From positions 2,380,417 through 2,444,416 of the forward strand of contig NZ_KV917369.1 of assembly GCF_002019595.1 (NCBI RefSeq): 64,000 nt of DNA. The letters run 5' to 3'. The DNA comes from Priestia abyssalis. GTDB lineage: Bacteria; Bacillota; Bacilli; Bacillales; Bacillaceae_H. The stretch's first letter is position 1; the number at the start of each line of letters is the position of its first letter. The position numbers and the translations under genes are program-made. Shown here in pieces: positions 41,876-49,400 of the stretch. Below the pieces are notes generated by a model. The model ran no database searches. It was not told the DNA's origin and saw nothing but the letters and a program-made list of their open reading frames with translations.

Positions 41876-43255
41876 ATGCGAGAATTGATTCACCGAAAAG
41901 AAAGCTTTTATTTCAAGCTGTTGCTTGCTATCAGTATTCCAACATATGCTGTACTTGCTTTTTCCGGTATTGGCATTCTTATTTTGCTTTTACTTGGAAT
42001 TATTCCTCTTTTGTTTCACTGGATCAGCATGGGAATGATTCGAGGAAATGGCGTGAAAGTAACGGCGCAACAATTTCCTGACGCGTATGAGCGAGCCGTT
42101 CAGCTTTGCGGAAAAATGGGGATTGCTTCCGTTCCTGATATTTATATCATTCAGTCAGGAGGCTTTTTAAATGCCTTCGCAACAAGATTTTTTCGAAAAA
42201 ACATGATTGTGCTGTACGCAGAAGTATTCGAATTGATTCGTGAAAATGCCAAGCCTGAGTTAGAATATATTATCGCACATGAGCTGGCACATATTAAACG
42301 AAATCATATTGTTAAACATATGCTCATCCTTCCGGGAAACTGGATTCCGTTCTTAGGAGAGGCTTATTCTCGTGCCTGTGAATATACATGTGATCAAATG
42401 GCCTTGCATTATACGGAAAATCGTCAAGCAGCGGCCAATGCCCTTACAATTTTGACAGTCGGAAAATCTCTGTATCAACATGTCGACATCGAGCAGCATC
42501 TCAAAGAAAGCAGCCAGGAAGCGAACTTCTTCGTTTGGTTTGCCGAAAAAGTATCGACACACCCTGCAACACCAAAGCGAATTCACCATCTTTCCATTTT
42601 CAGCGGAGGAGAAACGAATGTCTTGTTCAAAATGAGCAGGCAAACAAAAGCGGTTCTCGCTTTTCTTCCACTTATGTTCGTATTAGTAGCAGCGGGAGTG
42701 TACAGCGGAGGAAAGTTGTTCAAGGACTCCAGTTTATACAGCGATTTTGTGCTTGCATCTGAAGAGACGACCCTGCTTATGCTCGCTGCATCTGAAGGAG
42801 ATGTAGAAAAGGCGGAAGAGTTGCTGAAAGAAGGGACAGATGTAAATGTTGCGGATGCTTCTGGCTGGACAGCCTTTCATTATTCTGTCTACTCGTATAA
42901 TGAAGAGGAATTGAACAAGGATATGCTTACATTGCTGCTTCAGCACGGAGCCAATCCAATGCAGGAAGATAGTGAAGGTGATACCCCGGCCCATATAATC
43001 GCTTCTAATGGTGAAAATGAATTATTAACAATGATTCTTAAAAAAGGAATTGACGTCAATGCAGTAAACGGCTATGGGGATTCTCTTCTTATAAGCGCTG
43101 TATACAGCGATAATCCTGAAACGGTAAAGCTGCTGTTAGAAGCAGGGGCCGATCCTAATATAAAGGATGCAGGGGATAGAACTGCTCTTCAAATTGCAAA
43201 AGAGGACGGTTATCCAAAAATAGAAAAAGTACTAAAAGAATATAAAAAGAAATAA
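41876..43255 (+). CDS. M48-family membrane metalloprotease fused to C-terminal ankyrin repeats
   Basis: The 459-residue protein has two N-terminal membrane helices (about 14-50) and an M48 catalytic domain. IIAHELAHIKRNH gives the HExxH motif (His135, Glu136, His139), and SRACEYTCDQMAL gives the third zinc ligand (Glu169). A third membrane helix follows (about 258-278), then four to five ankyrin repeats (about 298-459: TTLLMLAASEGDVEKAEELL, NKDMLTLLLQHGANPMQEDS, TPAHIIASNGENELLTMILK, ETVKLLLEAGADPNIKDAGD). M48 enzymes such as HtpX degrade damaged membrane proteins; the ankyrin part could recruit substrates or partners. GTAATAGGAGGTC precedes the ATG. The fusion is uncommon. Confidence 0.9.
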   Translation: MRELIHRKESFYFKLLLAISIPTYAVLAFSGIGILILLLLGIIPLLFHWISMGMIRGNGVKVTAQQFPDAYERAVQLCGKMGIASVPDIYIIQSGGFLNAFATRFFRKNMIVLYAEVFELIRENAKPELEYIIAHELAHIKRNHIVKHMLILPGNWIPFLGEAYSRACEYTCDQMALHYTENRQAAANALTILTVGKSLYQHVDIEQHLKESSQEANFFVWFAEKVSTHPATPKRIHHLSIFSGGETNVLFKMSRQTKAVLAFLPLMFVLVAAGVYSGGKLFKDSSLYSDFVLASEETTLLMLAASEGDVEKAEELLKEGTDVNVADASGWTAFHYSVYSYNEEELNKDMLTLLLQHGANPMQEDSEGDTPAHIIASNGENELLTMILKKGIDVNAVNGYGDSLLISAVYSDNPETVKLLLEAGADPNIKDAGDRTALQIAKEDGYPKIEKVLKEYKKK

Positions 43256-43270
43256 TAATAATTACAAAGA

Positions 43271-43391
43271 ACAAAAGCGCAAGCGCCTTGATCAGCCCCG
43301 ACAAGCATAAGACGATCCAGAATAGAAGGTGCTTTTTACCTTCAATTCTGGAGTGGCTTATGACCTCGAGGGGCTAGGCGCTGGAGCTAGA
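43271..43391. repeat. Imperfect long palindrome (Bacillaceae dispersed repeat)
   Basis: AGCGCAAGCGCCTTGATCAG, then CCCCGACAAGCATAAGAC on the left matches, inverted, GGCTTATGACCTCGAGGGGC, TAGGCGCTGGAGCT on the right. The centre CCAGAATAGAAGGT / ACCTTCAATTCTGG is a nested stem. Such GC-rich palindromes with a GCGCCT / GGGGCTAGGCGCT end are scattered through many Bacillaceae genomes. No ORF lies inside. Confidence 0.65.
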
Positions 43392-43438
43392 TGCCGAAGC
43401 GCTTATCCACAAGCCCAGATTTTATAATTTCCTACACA

Positions 43439-43476
43439 ACAAAAAAGCTCTGCCTGGTTGGCAAGAGCTTTTTTGT
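43439..43476. terminator. Terminator
   Basis: AAAAAAGCTCT (43441-43451) and AGAGCTTTTTT (43464-43474), with an inner GCC / GGC pair. Confidence 0.85.
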
Positions 43477-43703
43477 TTGAGCAAGAAAAAAATAGAGATG
43501 AGGCCGCATTGGTATCAAATCGTTTAATTATTAGTATAAAATAACCATGAAAAAATGAATTAGAGCAGGGACAGGCACTCTTAAAACGAAGAATCCATTA
43601 ATATATTGGAAATGGAATTTCGCTTCATGTTAAAGAATTGTAAATTATTTGTCAGAGGAAAGGAATTTCGCTTTTTGGTAAGGAAAATGTGAGAGAATTG
43701 AAC

Positions 43704-43775
43704 TACCCCCCACTTATTTTTGGGCTACGCCCTGCACAAAATGGAAATGGGAGTCTTCACGCCTAAAATGATAAA
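43704..43775 (+). repeat. Dispersed repeat, copy A
   Basis: TACCCCCCACTTATTTTTGG, then GCTACGCCCTGCACAAAATG, then GGAGTCTTCACGCCTAAAAT and GATAAA. It is about 75 percent identical to 47962-48033. Inverted arms (CCCACTTATTTT / AAAATGG-AATGGG) make a hairpin. It resembles the hairpin ends of IS200/IS605-type elements, but no transposase gene is nearby. Confidence 0.5.
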
Positions 43776-43843
43776 TTCCCATCCGTAAGGAATTCCTTAC
43801 TCCTTATGCTCATTCTATTAAAAATGGAAAGGAACGTTTAGTC

Positions 43844-44782
43844 ATGGAAGCAAAGGCACTCCTTCGAAAACCGATATTTATGAAAATGTGGGAAAAACAC
43901 CCAAAAATATGGAAGCTGCTAATTGATGCAGGAATTCTACTAAAGTATAAAACGTTGAATATTAACAGGCTTCCAAATCAAATCAAACTTCCGTCATGCC
44001 ATGTTATTTATGTGAATCCAAATGAAAATCGCGGAAGAGCATTATTGATTAAAGATGGGGTGACGCAAGATCGCCTTGCTGTGTTTTGGAGCCGGGCGGT
44101 ACGGCAGTATAAGCCATCTCTTGTCTTGGATGTAGGGGTCAATTACGGGGAATGTCTTTTTTCCGTTTCCTATCCTTCGGGTACAATAGTGTATGGAATC
44201 GAAGCGAATAAACATTTGTTTAAATATATTATGCAATCTAGAGAAGAACATCCGAATAAAGAACAAATTCATCTTGTCCATGCTTTTGCTTCTGACCGGG
44301 AAGATGAAGAGCAATTATTTTATATTGATACACACTGGTCGGGCACATCTTCCGCTTCTTATATGCCGTCACATCAAATGGTCGAAGAAACCGTTGTTCC
44401 GACGGTTACAGTCGATTCGTTGTTTGAGCAAGAAGAGGTTTGTACTCATGATCTTCTTTTTAAAGTGGATGTAGAAGGATTTGAAGGTTTTGTTTTAAAA
44501 GGAATGGAGAAGCTATTGACAAACTGTCGCACCGCCGTTGGGTTGATAGAGTTCAACAGCCATTATATCCAAAATTCAGGCATCGATATCGATGAATTTT
44601 TACTTTTTTTACAGAGTCATTTTACCATATATATTTACGACGCAAGCAACCGGATGATCCCGGCATCAGCTCTTACATATGCAAGGCTTAAAAATTTATT
44701 TAAGTCGGAGTACGTTCATACCGATTTTCTGCTGGTGACAGACGCAGCCTTGAAAGATTGCCTCGGTTTGGATATGGGGTGA
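43844..44782 (+). CDS. FkbM-family methyltransferase
   Basis: The 312-residue protein has the SAM-binding motif LVLDVGVNYGECLFSVSYPS, the acidic EANKHLFKY and the late FKVDVEGFEGFVLKGMEKLL, which is the hallmark of FkbM methyltransferases. These O-methylate sugars or polyketides. The substrate is unknown; no glycan cluster adjoins. AAAGGAACG precedes the ATG. The N-terminal about 80 residues are not part of the core domain. Confidence 0.88.
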   Translation: MEAKALLRKPIFMKMWEKHPKIWKLLIDAGILLKYKTLNINRLPNQIKLPSCHVIYVNPNENRGRALLIKDGVTQDRLAVFWSRAVRQYKPSLVLDVGVNYGECLFSVSYPSGTIVYGIEANKHLFKYIMQSREEHPNKEQIHLVHAFASDREDEEQLFYIDTHWSGTSSASYMPSHQMVEETVVPTVTVDSLFEQEEVCTHDLLFKVDVEGFEGFVLKGMEKLLTNCRTAVGLIEFNSHYIQNSGIDIDEFLLFLQSHFTIYIYDASNRMIPASALTYARLKNLFKSEYVHTDFLLVTDAALKDCLGLDMG

Positions 44783-44938
44783 GAAGGATGAATGTCTGTC
44801 CCGAAAGAATGAAGTAGATAGAAGAAAAGAAATAAAGCCTCCAAAACTGAAAATGACTCGACTAGAAGCTCACGCTTTTTTCGTATGAAAGAGACAAAAG
44901 GTGAAAAACTAGGATTAGAAAAATTTGGAGGTTAAATC

Positions 44939-45040
44939 ATGGAAACAATGAGAGTCATTCAATATTTGTTTACAGGGATGGGTGTTGTTTGTCTTGGATT
45001 TACGTATTACTTAATGTGGAAAAAAGATGAGGAAAAATAA
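44939..45040 (+). CDS. Small single-helix membrane protein (33 aa)
   Basis: ATG 44939 has TTTGGAGG 8 nt upstream. The peptide METMRVIQYLFTGMGVVCLG, then FTYYLMWKKDEEK has one membrane helix and a charged tail. A hairpin follows. The good translation signal and the terminator make it a likely real gene; I do not recognise a family. Confidence 0.6.
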   Translation: METMRVIQYLFTGMGVVCLGFTYYLMWKKDEEK

Positions 45041-45050
45041 AGGAGCAAAG

Positions 45051-45080
45051 CAGGAGAGCGTGAAGAAGCGTCTCCTGTTT
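45051..45080 (+). terminator. Terminator of the 33-aa gene
   Basis: CAGGAGA (45051-45057) and TCTCCTG (45071-45077), followed by TTTTG. Confidence 0.6.
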
Positions 45081-45254
45081 TGCATTTTCATTTCACTCCC
45101 TTAAAGGTTTTACCGTTTGTATAACCGAAAAGCATAACGGCAAACATGTATGTTACCGCTTGTCACATATCTGTAATGATAAAGTAACCTCTATCAGACT
45201 TTACTTTTGATTATTATAGAAAAGAAGCAGTCCAAAATAAGGGGAGAGGGCTAG

Positions 45255-45716
45255 ATGGATTTAAATCAATACATATTACCAATGCCGCTCAAGCAATTTT
45301 TAAGCGAGTTTGGAGATGAAATACAAAATGTAAACGATTATTCTTTGCAAGCGGCAGCAAGTCTTTATCAGCAATATTCGAGGTTTTATCATGTCGATCA
45401 TGTGGAATTCACAAAAGCAGCCATTAATTGTTGGAATAAATCCGAAGACGCTATTCAATTTAAGTTTTTACTGAAAAATGAAATCGAACAAAACAAAAGA
45501 ATTATTTTGGTCGATCAAAACATCAGCAGGGATTCAGTGGAAAGGAAACTAAGGGAGCTTCTCAGGTGCTACTCTTTATGTGTAAAGACAAATGGTGCGG
45601 AAGTGAATTTTGCCCGCATGCAAGGAAGCATTTTAGCTTATGCGGAACTGTTGGGATATGATCAGGAGAAAATGAGAGAGGATTTGGAAAAAATGCACTC
45701 GATTCGCTTAAAATAA
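45255..45716 (+). CDS. Conserved-looking protein of unknown function (153 aa)
   Basis: ATG 45255 has GGGGAGAGG upstream. The protein is soluble and mostly helical, with LPMPLKQFLSEFGDEIQNVN near the start and RDSVERKLRELLRCYSLCVK later. I do not recognise a family. It is followed by two hairpins, so it is probably a single-gene unit. Confidence 0.65.
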   Translation: MDLNQYILPMPLKQFLSEFGDEIQNVNDYSLQAAASLYQQYSRFYHVDHVEFTKAAINCWNKSEDAIQFKFLLKNEIEQNKRIILVDQNISRDSVERKLRELLRCYSLCVKTNGAEVNFARMQGSILAYAELLGYDQEKMREDLEKMHSIRLK

Positions 45717-45802
45717 CTGGTCTTGCAATAAAAAGCGGGACCGCTGGAAGGACATAAATAAAAATTGGCAATCTCATAAATCTCGAGTATACCAGAATAC
45801 TA

Positions 45803-45856
45803 AAAGGCCTCGCCATAAAATCCTAAATTTTACTGGATTCTAATGACGGGGCCTTT
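45803..45856. terminator. Hairpin after the 153-aa gene
   Basis: AAAGGCCTCGCCAT (45803-45816) pairs with ATGACGGGGCCTTT (45843-45856) with two mismatches; a 26-nt AT-rich loop. Confidence 0.6.
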
Positions 45857-45861
45857 CAGGG

Positions 45862-45903
45862 AAATGGCTGCAAAGGGTGAAAAAGCACCCTTTGCAGCCA
45901 TTT
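45862..45903. terminator. Strong terminator of the LysM-3D gene
   Basis: AAATGGCTGCAAAGGGTG (45862-45879) and CACCCTTTGCAGCCATTT (45886-45903), a perfect 18-bp stem with a 6-nt loop. Confidence 0.92.
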
Positions 45904-45911
45904 CCTTGTTA

Positions 45912-46682
45912 TTATTTTATTACTTTTACATTCACTGTTTTGACGCCCCATTGAACAGCTTGTTCGTGTGAGGAGAAGAAAATGTCAATTTTATTCCCTT
46001 GAATCGCAGAACCGGTATCCCCGGCTATTGCCTCCCCATAGCCTTCTACAAATACTTTTGAACCTAATGGAATAACGGAAGGATCAACGGAGATGACTTT
46101 CGTATCCGGATTTTCTTTTAGGTTAATTCCTGTTGCTGTGATGCCTGAACAGCCTTCACAATTTGCTGTATAAGCGGTAGCGGTCATGGTGATTTCCTTA
46201 CCGGAAGCTTGTTCTGCCGGTTGTGGACTTGATTGTTGTGCGGTCGGCTGCGGTGTCGGAGCCGGCTCCGGTACATTTGTGACGGACTCTACCTTTCGTT
46301 CGGACGTAACGGCCTTTGTACCAGGCGATTTGATTGTTAATGCATCATTAGGATGAATCAAGTCTGAAGACAGCCCGTTCCATCTCATTAAATCTTGAAC
46401 TGAAATACCGTGGGCTCCGGCAATTTTAAACAATGTATCTCCTTTTTGAACCGTGTAAACTGTTTCTTCAGGAGAAACATTTAAGATTTGCTTCGGATAG
46501 ATCATATCAGAACTCAAGTCATTCCAATCTTTTATCGCATCGACAGTTACTTTATGTTGAGACGCAATACCCCATAATGTATCTCCTTTTTGGACTTGAT
46601 GCGTATCTGCCGCAAAAGCTTGTCCAGAAAATCCCGCTGACAGCATGGTTGCTGCTCCTAGTGTTAATGCTAATTTTTTCAT
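45912..46682 (-). CDS. Secreted cell-wall protein with two LysM domains and a 3D domain (YocH-like)
   Basis: From ATG 46682 (AAAGGAGCGG upstream) the protein has 256 residues. A signal peptide (1 to about 25, cleavage near AFA-A) is followed by LysM 1 (27-70, VQKGDTLWGIASQHKVTVDA), LysM 2 (76-118, VQKGDTLFKIAGAHGISVQD), a Pro/Gln-rich linker and a 3D domain (about 170-256, TATAYTANCEGCSGITATG, VDPSVIPLGSKVFVEGYGEA, AGDTGSAIQGNKIDIFF). The 3D domain has the three Asp of the name and is related to lytic transglycosylases. It binds and probably trims peptidoglycan. ATTACA motifs upstream (about 46744 and 46766) are 22 bp apart, but I did not find a proper WalR box. Confidence 0.92.
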   Translation of the reverse strand: MKKLALTLGAATMLSAGFSGQAFAADTHQVQKGDTLWGIASQHKVTVDAIKDWNDLSSDMIYPKQILNVSPEETVYTVQKGDTLFKIAGAHGISVQDLMRWNGLSSDLIHPNDALTIKSPGTKAVTSERKVESVTNVPEPAPTPQPTAQQSSPQPAEQASGKEITMTATAYTANCEGCSGITATGINLKENPDTKVISVDPSVIPLGSKVFVEGYGEAIAGDTGSAIQGNKIDIFFSSHEQAVQWGVKTVNVKVIK

Positions 46683-46990
46683 AATGTATCCGCTCCTTTG
46701 TCTATTTCTGATTCTCATTCTAGCAATCTAAGAAAACAGAACGATTACAAACGATTATTAATTGGATTACAAAATCAAGACAAAGAATTTTCCTGTTGTA
46801 ACATATCTTTGTAAGATTACTAGAAATAATGGAGGAAAGGCTTTTCTTTTCCAAAAAGTATTTCATTAAAGGGTGGACTCAATCTTTTCATATTTGGGTA
46901 TAGAAGGTTAAGGACATGAAAAGAGGTCAACAACAGTCTTTTTAAGAGACGGCTGACTTTAGACAATAATAAAGAAAAGGTGCGTGAACC

Positions 46991-47875
46991 ATGTTGAAAA
47001 AAGCAATGATTATTCTTAATCCGTCTTCAGGAAAAGAGAAAGCAAAAGAAAATGAGGTACGTATTGCTGAAGCACTCCAGGAGTTGGGCTACAAAGTGGA
47101 TGCACGTGTAACAGAAAAGGAAAATGATGCAACCGCATATGCAAAAATCGCTTGCGAAGAACGGTATGATGCAGTCATCTCAGTGGGAGGGGATGGAACG
47201 TTGAATGAAACCATTAACGGGTTGGCTGAACAAGAGCATCGGCCGGCATTGGGAGTCATTCCTCTCGGTACGGTTAATGATTTTGCACGTGCTTTGAATA
47301 TACCGCTAGATTGTGAGCAAGCGATTGACATGTTAAAACATCACAACATAAGGACGGTCGATGTCGGTAAAGTCAATGATGCTCACTTTTCTAACATCAT
47401 TGCCGTCGGAGAAATCGCAGAAGCCACTTCTTCCGTTTCCGTCCAGAAAAAAACTCTTCTCGGTCCTATTGCTTATTTGGTGGAGGGAATTAAAACGCTT
47501 GTTCATAAAAAATCGTTTCATGTCCATCTGGAGCACGATAACGGAAAGTGGGAAGGGGATGCGTTACTTGTGTTAGTGACATTGACAAACTCAGGGGGCG
47601 GGTTTAAAAAGATGGCTCCCGATGCAAAAATCAATGACGGACTTATGCGTTGTGTAGTCGTTCATGACGTCCCCTTAACGAAATTTGGAGCATTGGTTTT
47701 AGCCCTTTTAAAAGGAGAGCACGTAGAGGACCCGGCGATCGAATATATCCACACATCCCATCTCCATGTATCGGCCGGTGATGAATTAACCGCTAATATT
47801 GATGGAGATGAAGGCCCCGCGCTTCCATTAACCATTGATGTGTTAAAAGAGCATTTAAACGTGTTCGTTCCTTGA
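46991..47875 (+). CDS. Diacylglycerol kinase-family lipid kinase
   Basis: The 294-residue protein has the nucleotide-binding NPSSGKEKAKEN at the start, the catalytic SVGGDGTLNETINGL (GGDGT at 66-70) and GVIPLGTVNDFARAL. A beta-sandwich C-terminal domain follows. This is the DagK/YegS/BmrU family, which phosphorylates diacylglycerol or related lipids in the membrane leaflet. AAAGGTGCG precedes the ATG. A stand-alone gene. Confidence 0.9.
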   Translation: MLKKAMIILNPSSGKEKAKENEVRIAEALQELGYKVDARVTEKENDATAYAKIACEERYDAVISVGGDGTLNETINGLAEQEHRPALGVIPLGTVNDFARALNIPLDCEQAIDMLKHHNIRTVDVGKVNDAHFSNIIAVGEIAEATSSVSVQKKTLLGPIAYLVEGIKTLVHKKSFHVHLEHDNGKWEGDALLVLVTLTNSGGGFKKMAPDAKINDGLMRCVVVHDVPLTKFGALVLALLKGEHVEDPAIEYIHTSHLHVSAGDELTANIDGDEGPALPLTIDVLKEHLNVFVP

Positions 47876-48584
47876 ACTACCTATACTTACTTTTCTAACG
47901 AAAACTTGTACAGAAATATTACACTATACAAACAAGCGTTTCAGTGCGCAAAAAAGCGATTTATCTCCCACCTATTTTGGGGCGTTGCCCTTCACAAAAT
48001 AGGTGTAGGAGTCTTCTTGCCTAAAATGATAAAGAAAGAATGCAAATTTCCTTCGTGCGGCCATCAATCAGAGGAGTCAGCAGGGAGGTTTTTAGTTGAA
48101 GATCACCATTGCATTGGACAATCGAAAAAACCAGCGTATTGCTACATTTCTTTCCTTTTTATACATATAGTATAGTGTAGGAAGAAATCCAATCAACCAA
48201 TATCCAGGGCAGCATTCTCCATTCAAACTTCCCGACTTGTTGACTGATTTTTTTTAGTAAGTAGAGGAATGGGGGGAGAGAATATCTAATCTTATAGCGG
48301 AAAGAAAACCAGTGGTCGATGCCTTAAAAATCGAACAGATGGGGAAGAATATGTAAAAGAGAGGAATTGTTGTCATTCATGTCGAATATATAAATAGATT
48401 AGTGTGCCTTTTCATTCATAAAAGAGGCAAATCCCGCTTTATGACCTAAAAGCGACCTGAGAAAATCGGCGGGGAAGAAAGCTTCAACTAGTCATGATTT
48501 TCGTTTAAAGCGCAGCTCGCTGTCTTTGAATACGGGATAAAAGAAAGGGAAATGAGCATACTAATAAAAAAAGGAGTTTTGCCC
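47876..48584. other. Region with a repeat and no supported gene
   Basis: Apart from the repeat copy B at 47962-48033, the 700-bp region has no convincing gene. A very short frame from TTG 48095 (GGGAGG upstream) gives LKITIALDNRKNQRIATFLS and stops; too short to call. The stretch 48240-48480 looks like decayed sequence. Confidence 0.45.
47962..48033 (+). repeat. Dispersed repeat, copy B
   Basis: TATCTCCCACCTATTTTGGG, then GCGTTGCCCTTCACAAAATA, then GGTGTAGGAGTCTTCTTGCC and TAAAATGATAAA. It matches 43704-43775 in order and spacing. The arms CCCACCTATTTT / AAAATAGGTGTAGG form a hairpin with GGGC / GCCC inside. Confidence 0.55.
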
Positions 48585-48776
48585 ATGTACTTTGCGAAGA
48601 AAGGGAAAGAAGAGGTTGTTAATACGATTGAGGACACGAATGTATATGCCTGCGAATCCGACTCCTGCAACGGCTGGATGAGAGAAGAATTTTCTACCGC
48701 AGACTGTTCTTGTCCAATCTGCGGTAGCAGCATGAAAGCAGAAGTACGTGGTCTGCCGAAAATAAAAGTGGATTGA
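48585..48776 (+). CDS. YdjO-like cold-inducible zinc-ribbon protein
   Basis: The 63-residue protein has two CxxC-type pairs: YACESDSCNGWMREEF (Cys-x4-Cys-Asn-Gly-Trp) and CSCPICGSSMKAEVRGLP. This is the pattern of YdjO and related small proteins, often annotated as cold-inducible. The CxNGW motif is typical. ATG 48585 has AAAAGGAG upstream; an earlier in-frame start at 48552 lacks one. The function is not known. Confidence 0.85.
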   Translation: MYFAKKGKEEVVNTIEDTNVYACESDSCNGWMREEFSTADCSCPICGSSMKAEVRGLPKIKVD

Positions 48777-48851
48777 TGGATCTTTACTTTGGCTAAAGGT
48801 ACGATTTACAGTTAAGCACATTTAAATAAGAGTATGTTTTCATACAAAAAC

Positions 48852-48881
48852 AAAACCACCGGCAATATAGCCGGTGGTTTT
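48852..48881. terminator. Terminator of the YdjO-like gene
   Basis: AAAACCACCGGC (48852-48863) and GCCGGTGGTTTT (48870-48881), a perfect 12-bp stem with a 6-nt loop. Confidence 0.9.
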
Positions 48882-49400
48882 GTCGTTATAAAATAAAAAA
48901 TTTAAGGGCGGTGCTTAGCGGCTGTCCTTTTTTATTGACACCATGATTCAGTCATTCAAGAGACTTTTTCAGAATTCTCGCTCACATTAATAAATTAAAC
49001 TATGTGCTAAATGATAATAATAAACAATTAAAAAGTCTACAAGACAAAAACACTCAATCCTACAAAAAGTTCTCATTTTTAGTCAACATAATTAAATTAT
49101 TGTAGATAAATAGTATATTCCATTATTCATTCAACCAATAATATTTCTTGTTCCATTTACTATATAGAGAAATAGGAGCAAAAAGGGGGAAAGAGAAAAA
49201 ACATTTGGACGAACGGCTCTGACGGATAGAGCAAGAATATTAACCTTCGCTCAAAACAAACGATACAACCTGATTTTCTGGAGATTCTTCATAAAGCTTT
49301 ACTTTTATGAAGGATTTAATGATGGTTAGTAGAAATCAAATGATGGGATATTCACTCCAAATTTCGCTAAGGTTATCTTCGAATAAAGGGGAGATATTAT
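48882..49400. other. AT-rich region in front of the sigma-54 activator gene
   Basis: No supported gene, hairpin or repeat. The AAAGGGGAG site in front of ATG 49401 is the only clear signal. The promoter of the activator must lie here; I could not decide on one by eye. Confidence 0.4.

Noticed and set aside
46740..46775. WalR box upstream of the LysM-3D gene
   Set aside because: Two ATTACA motifs exist, but 22 bp apart rather than the 11-bp repeat period of the WalR consensus.
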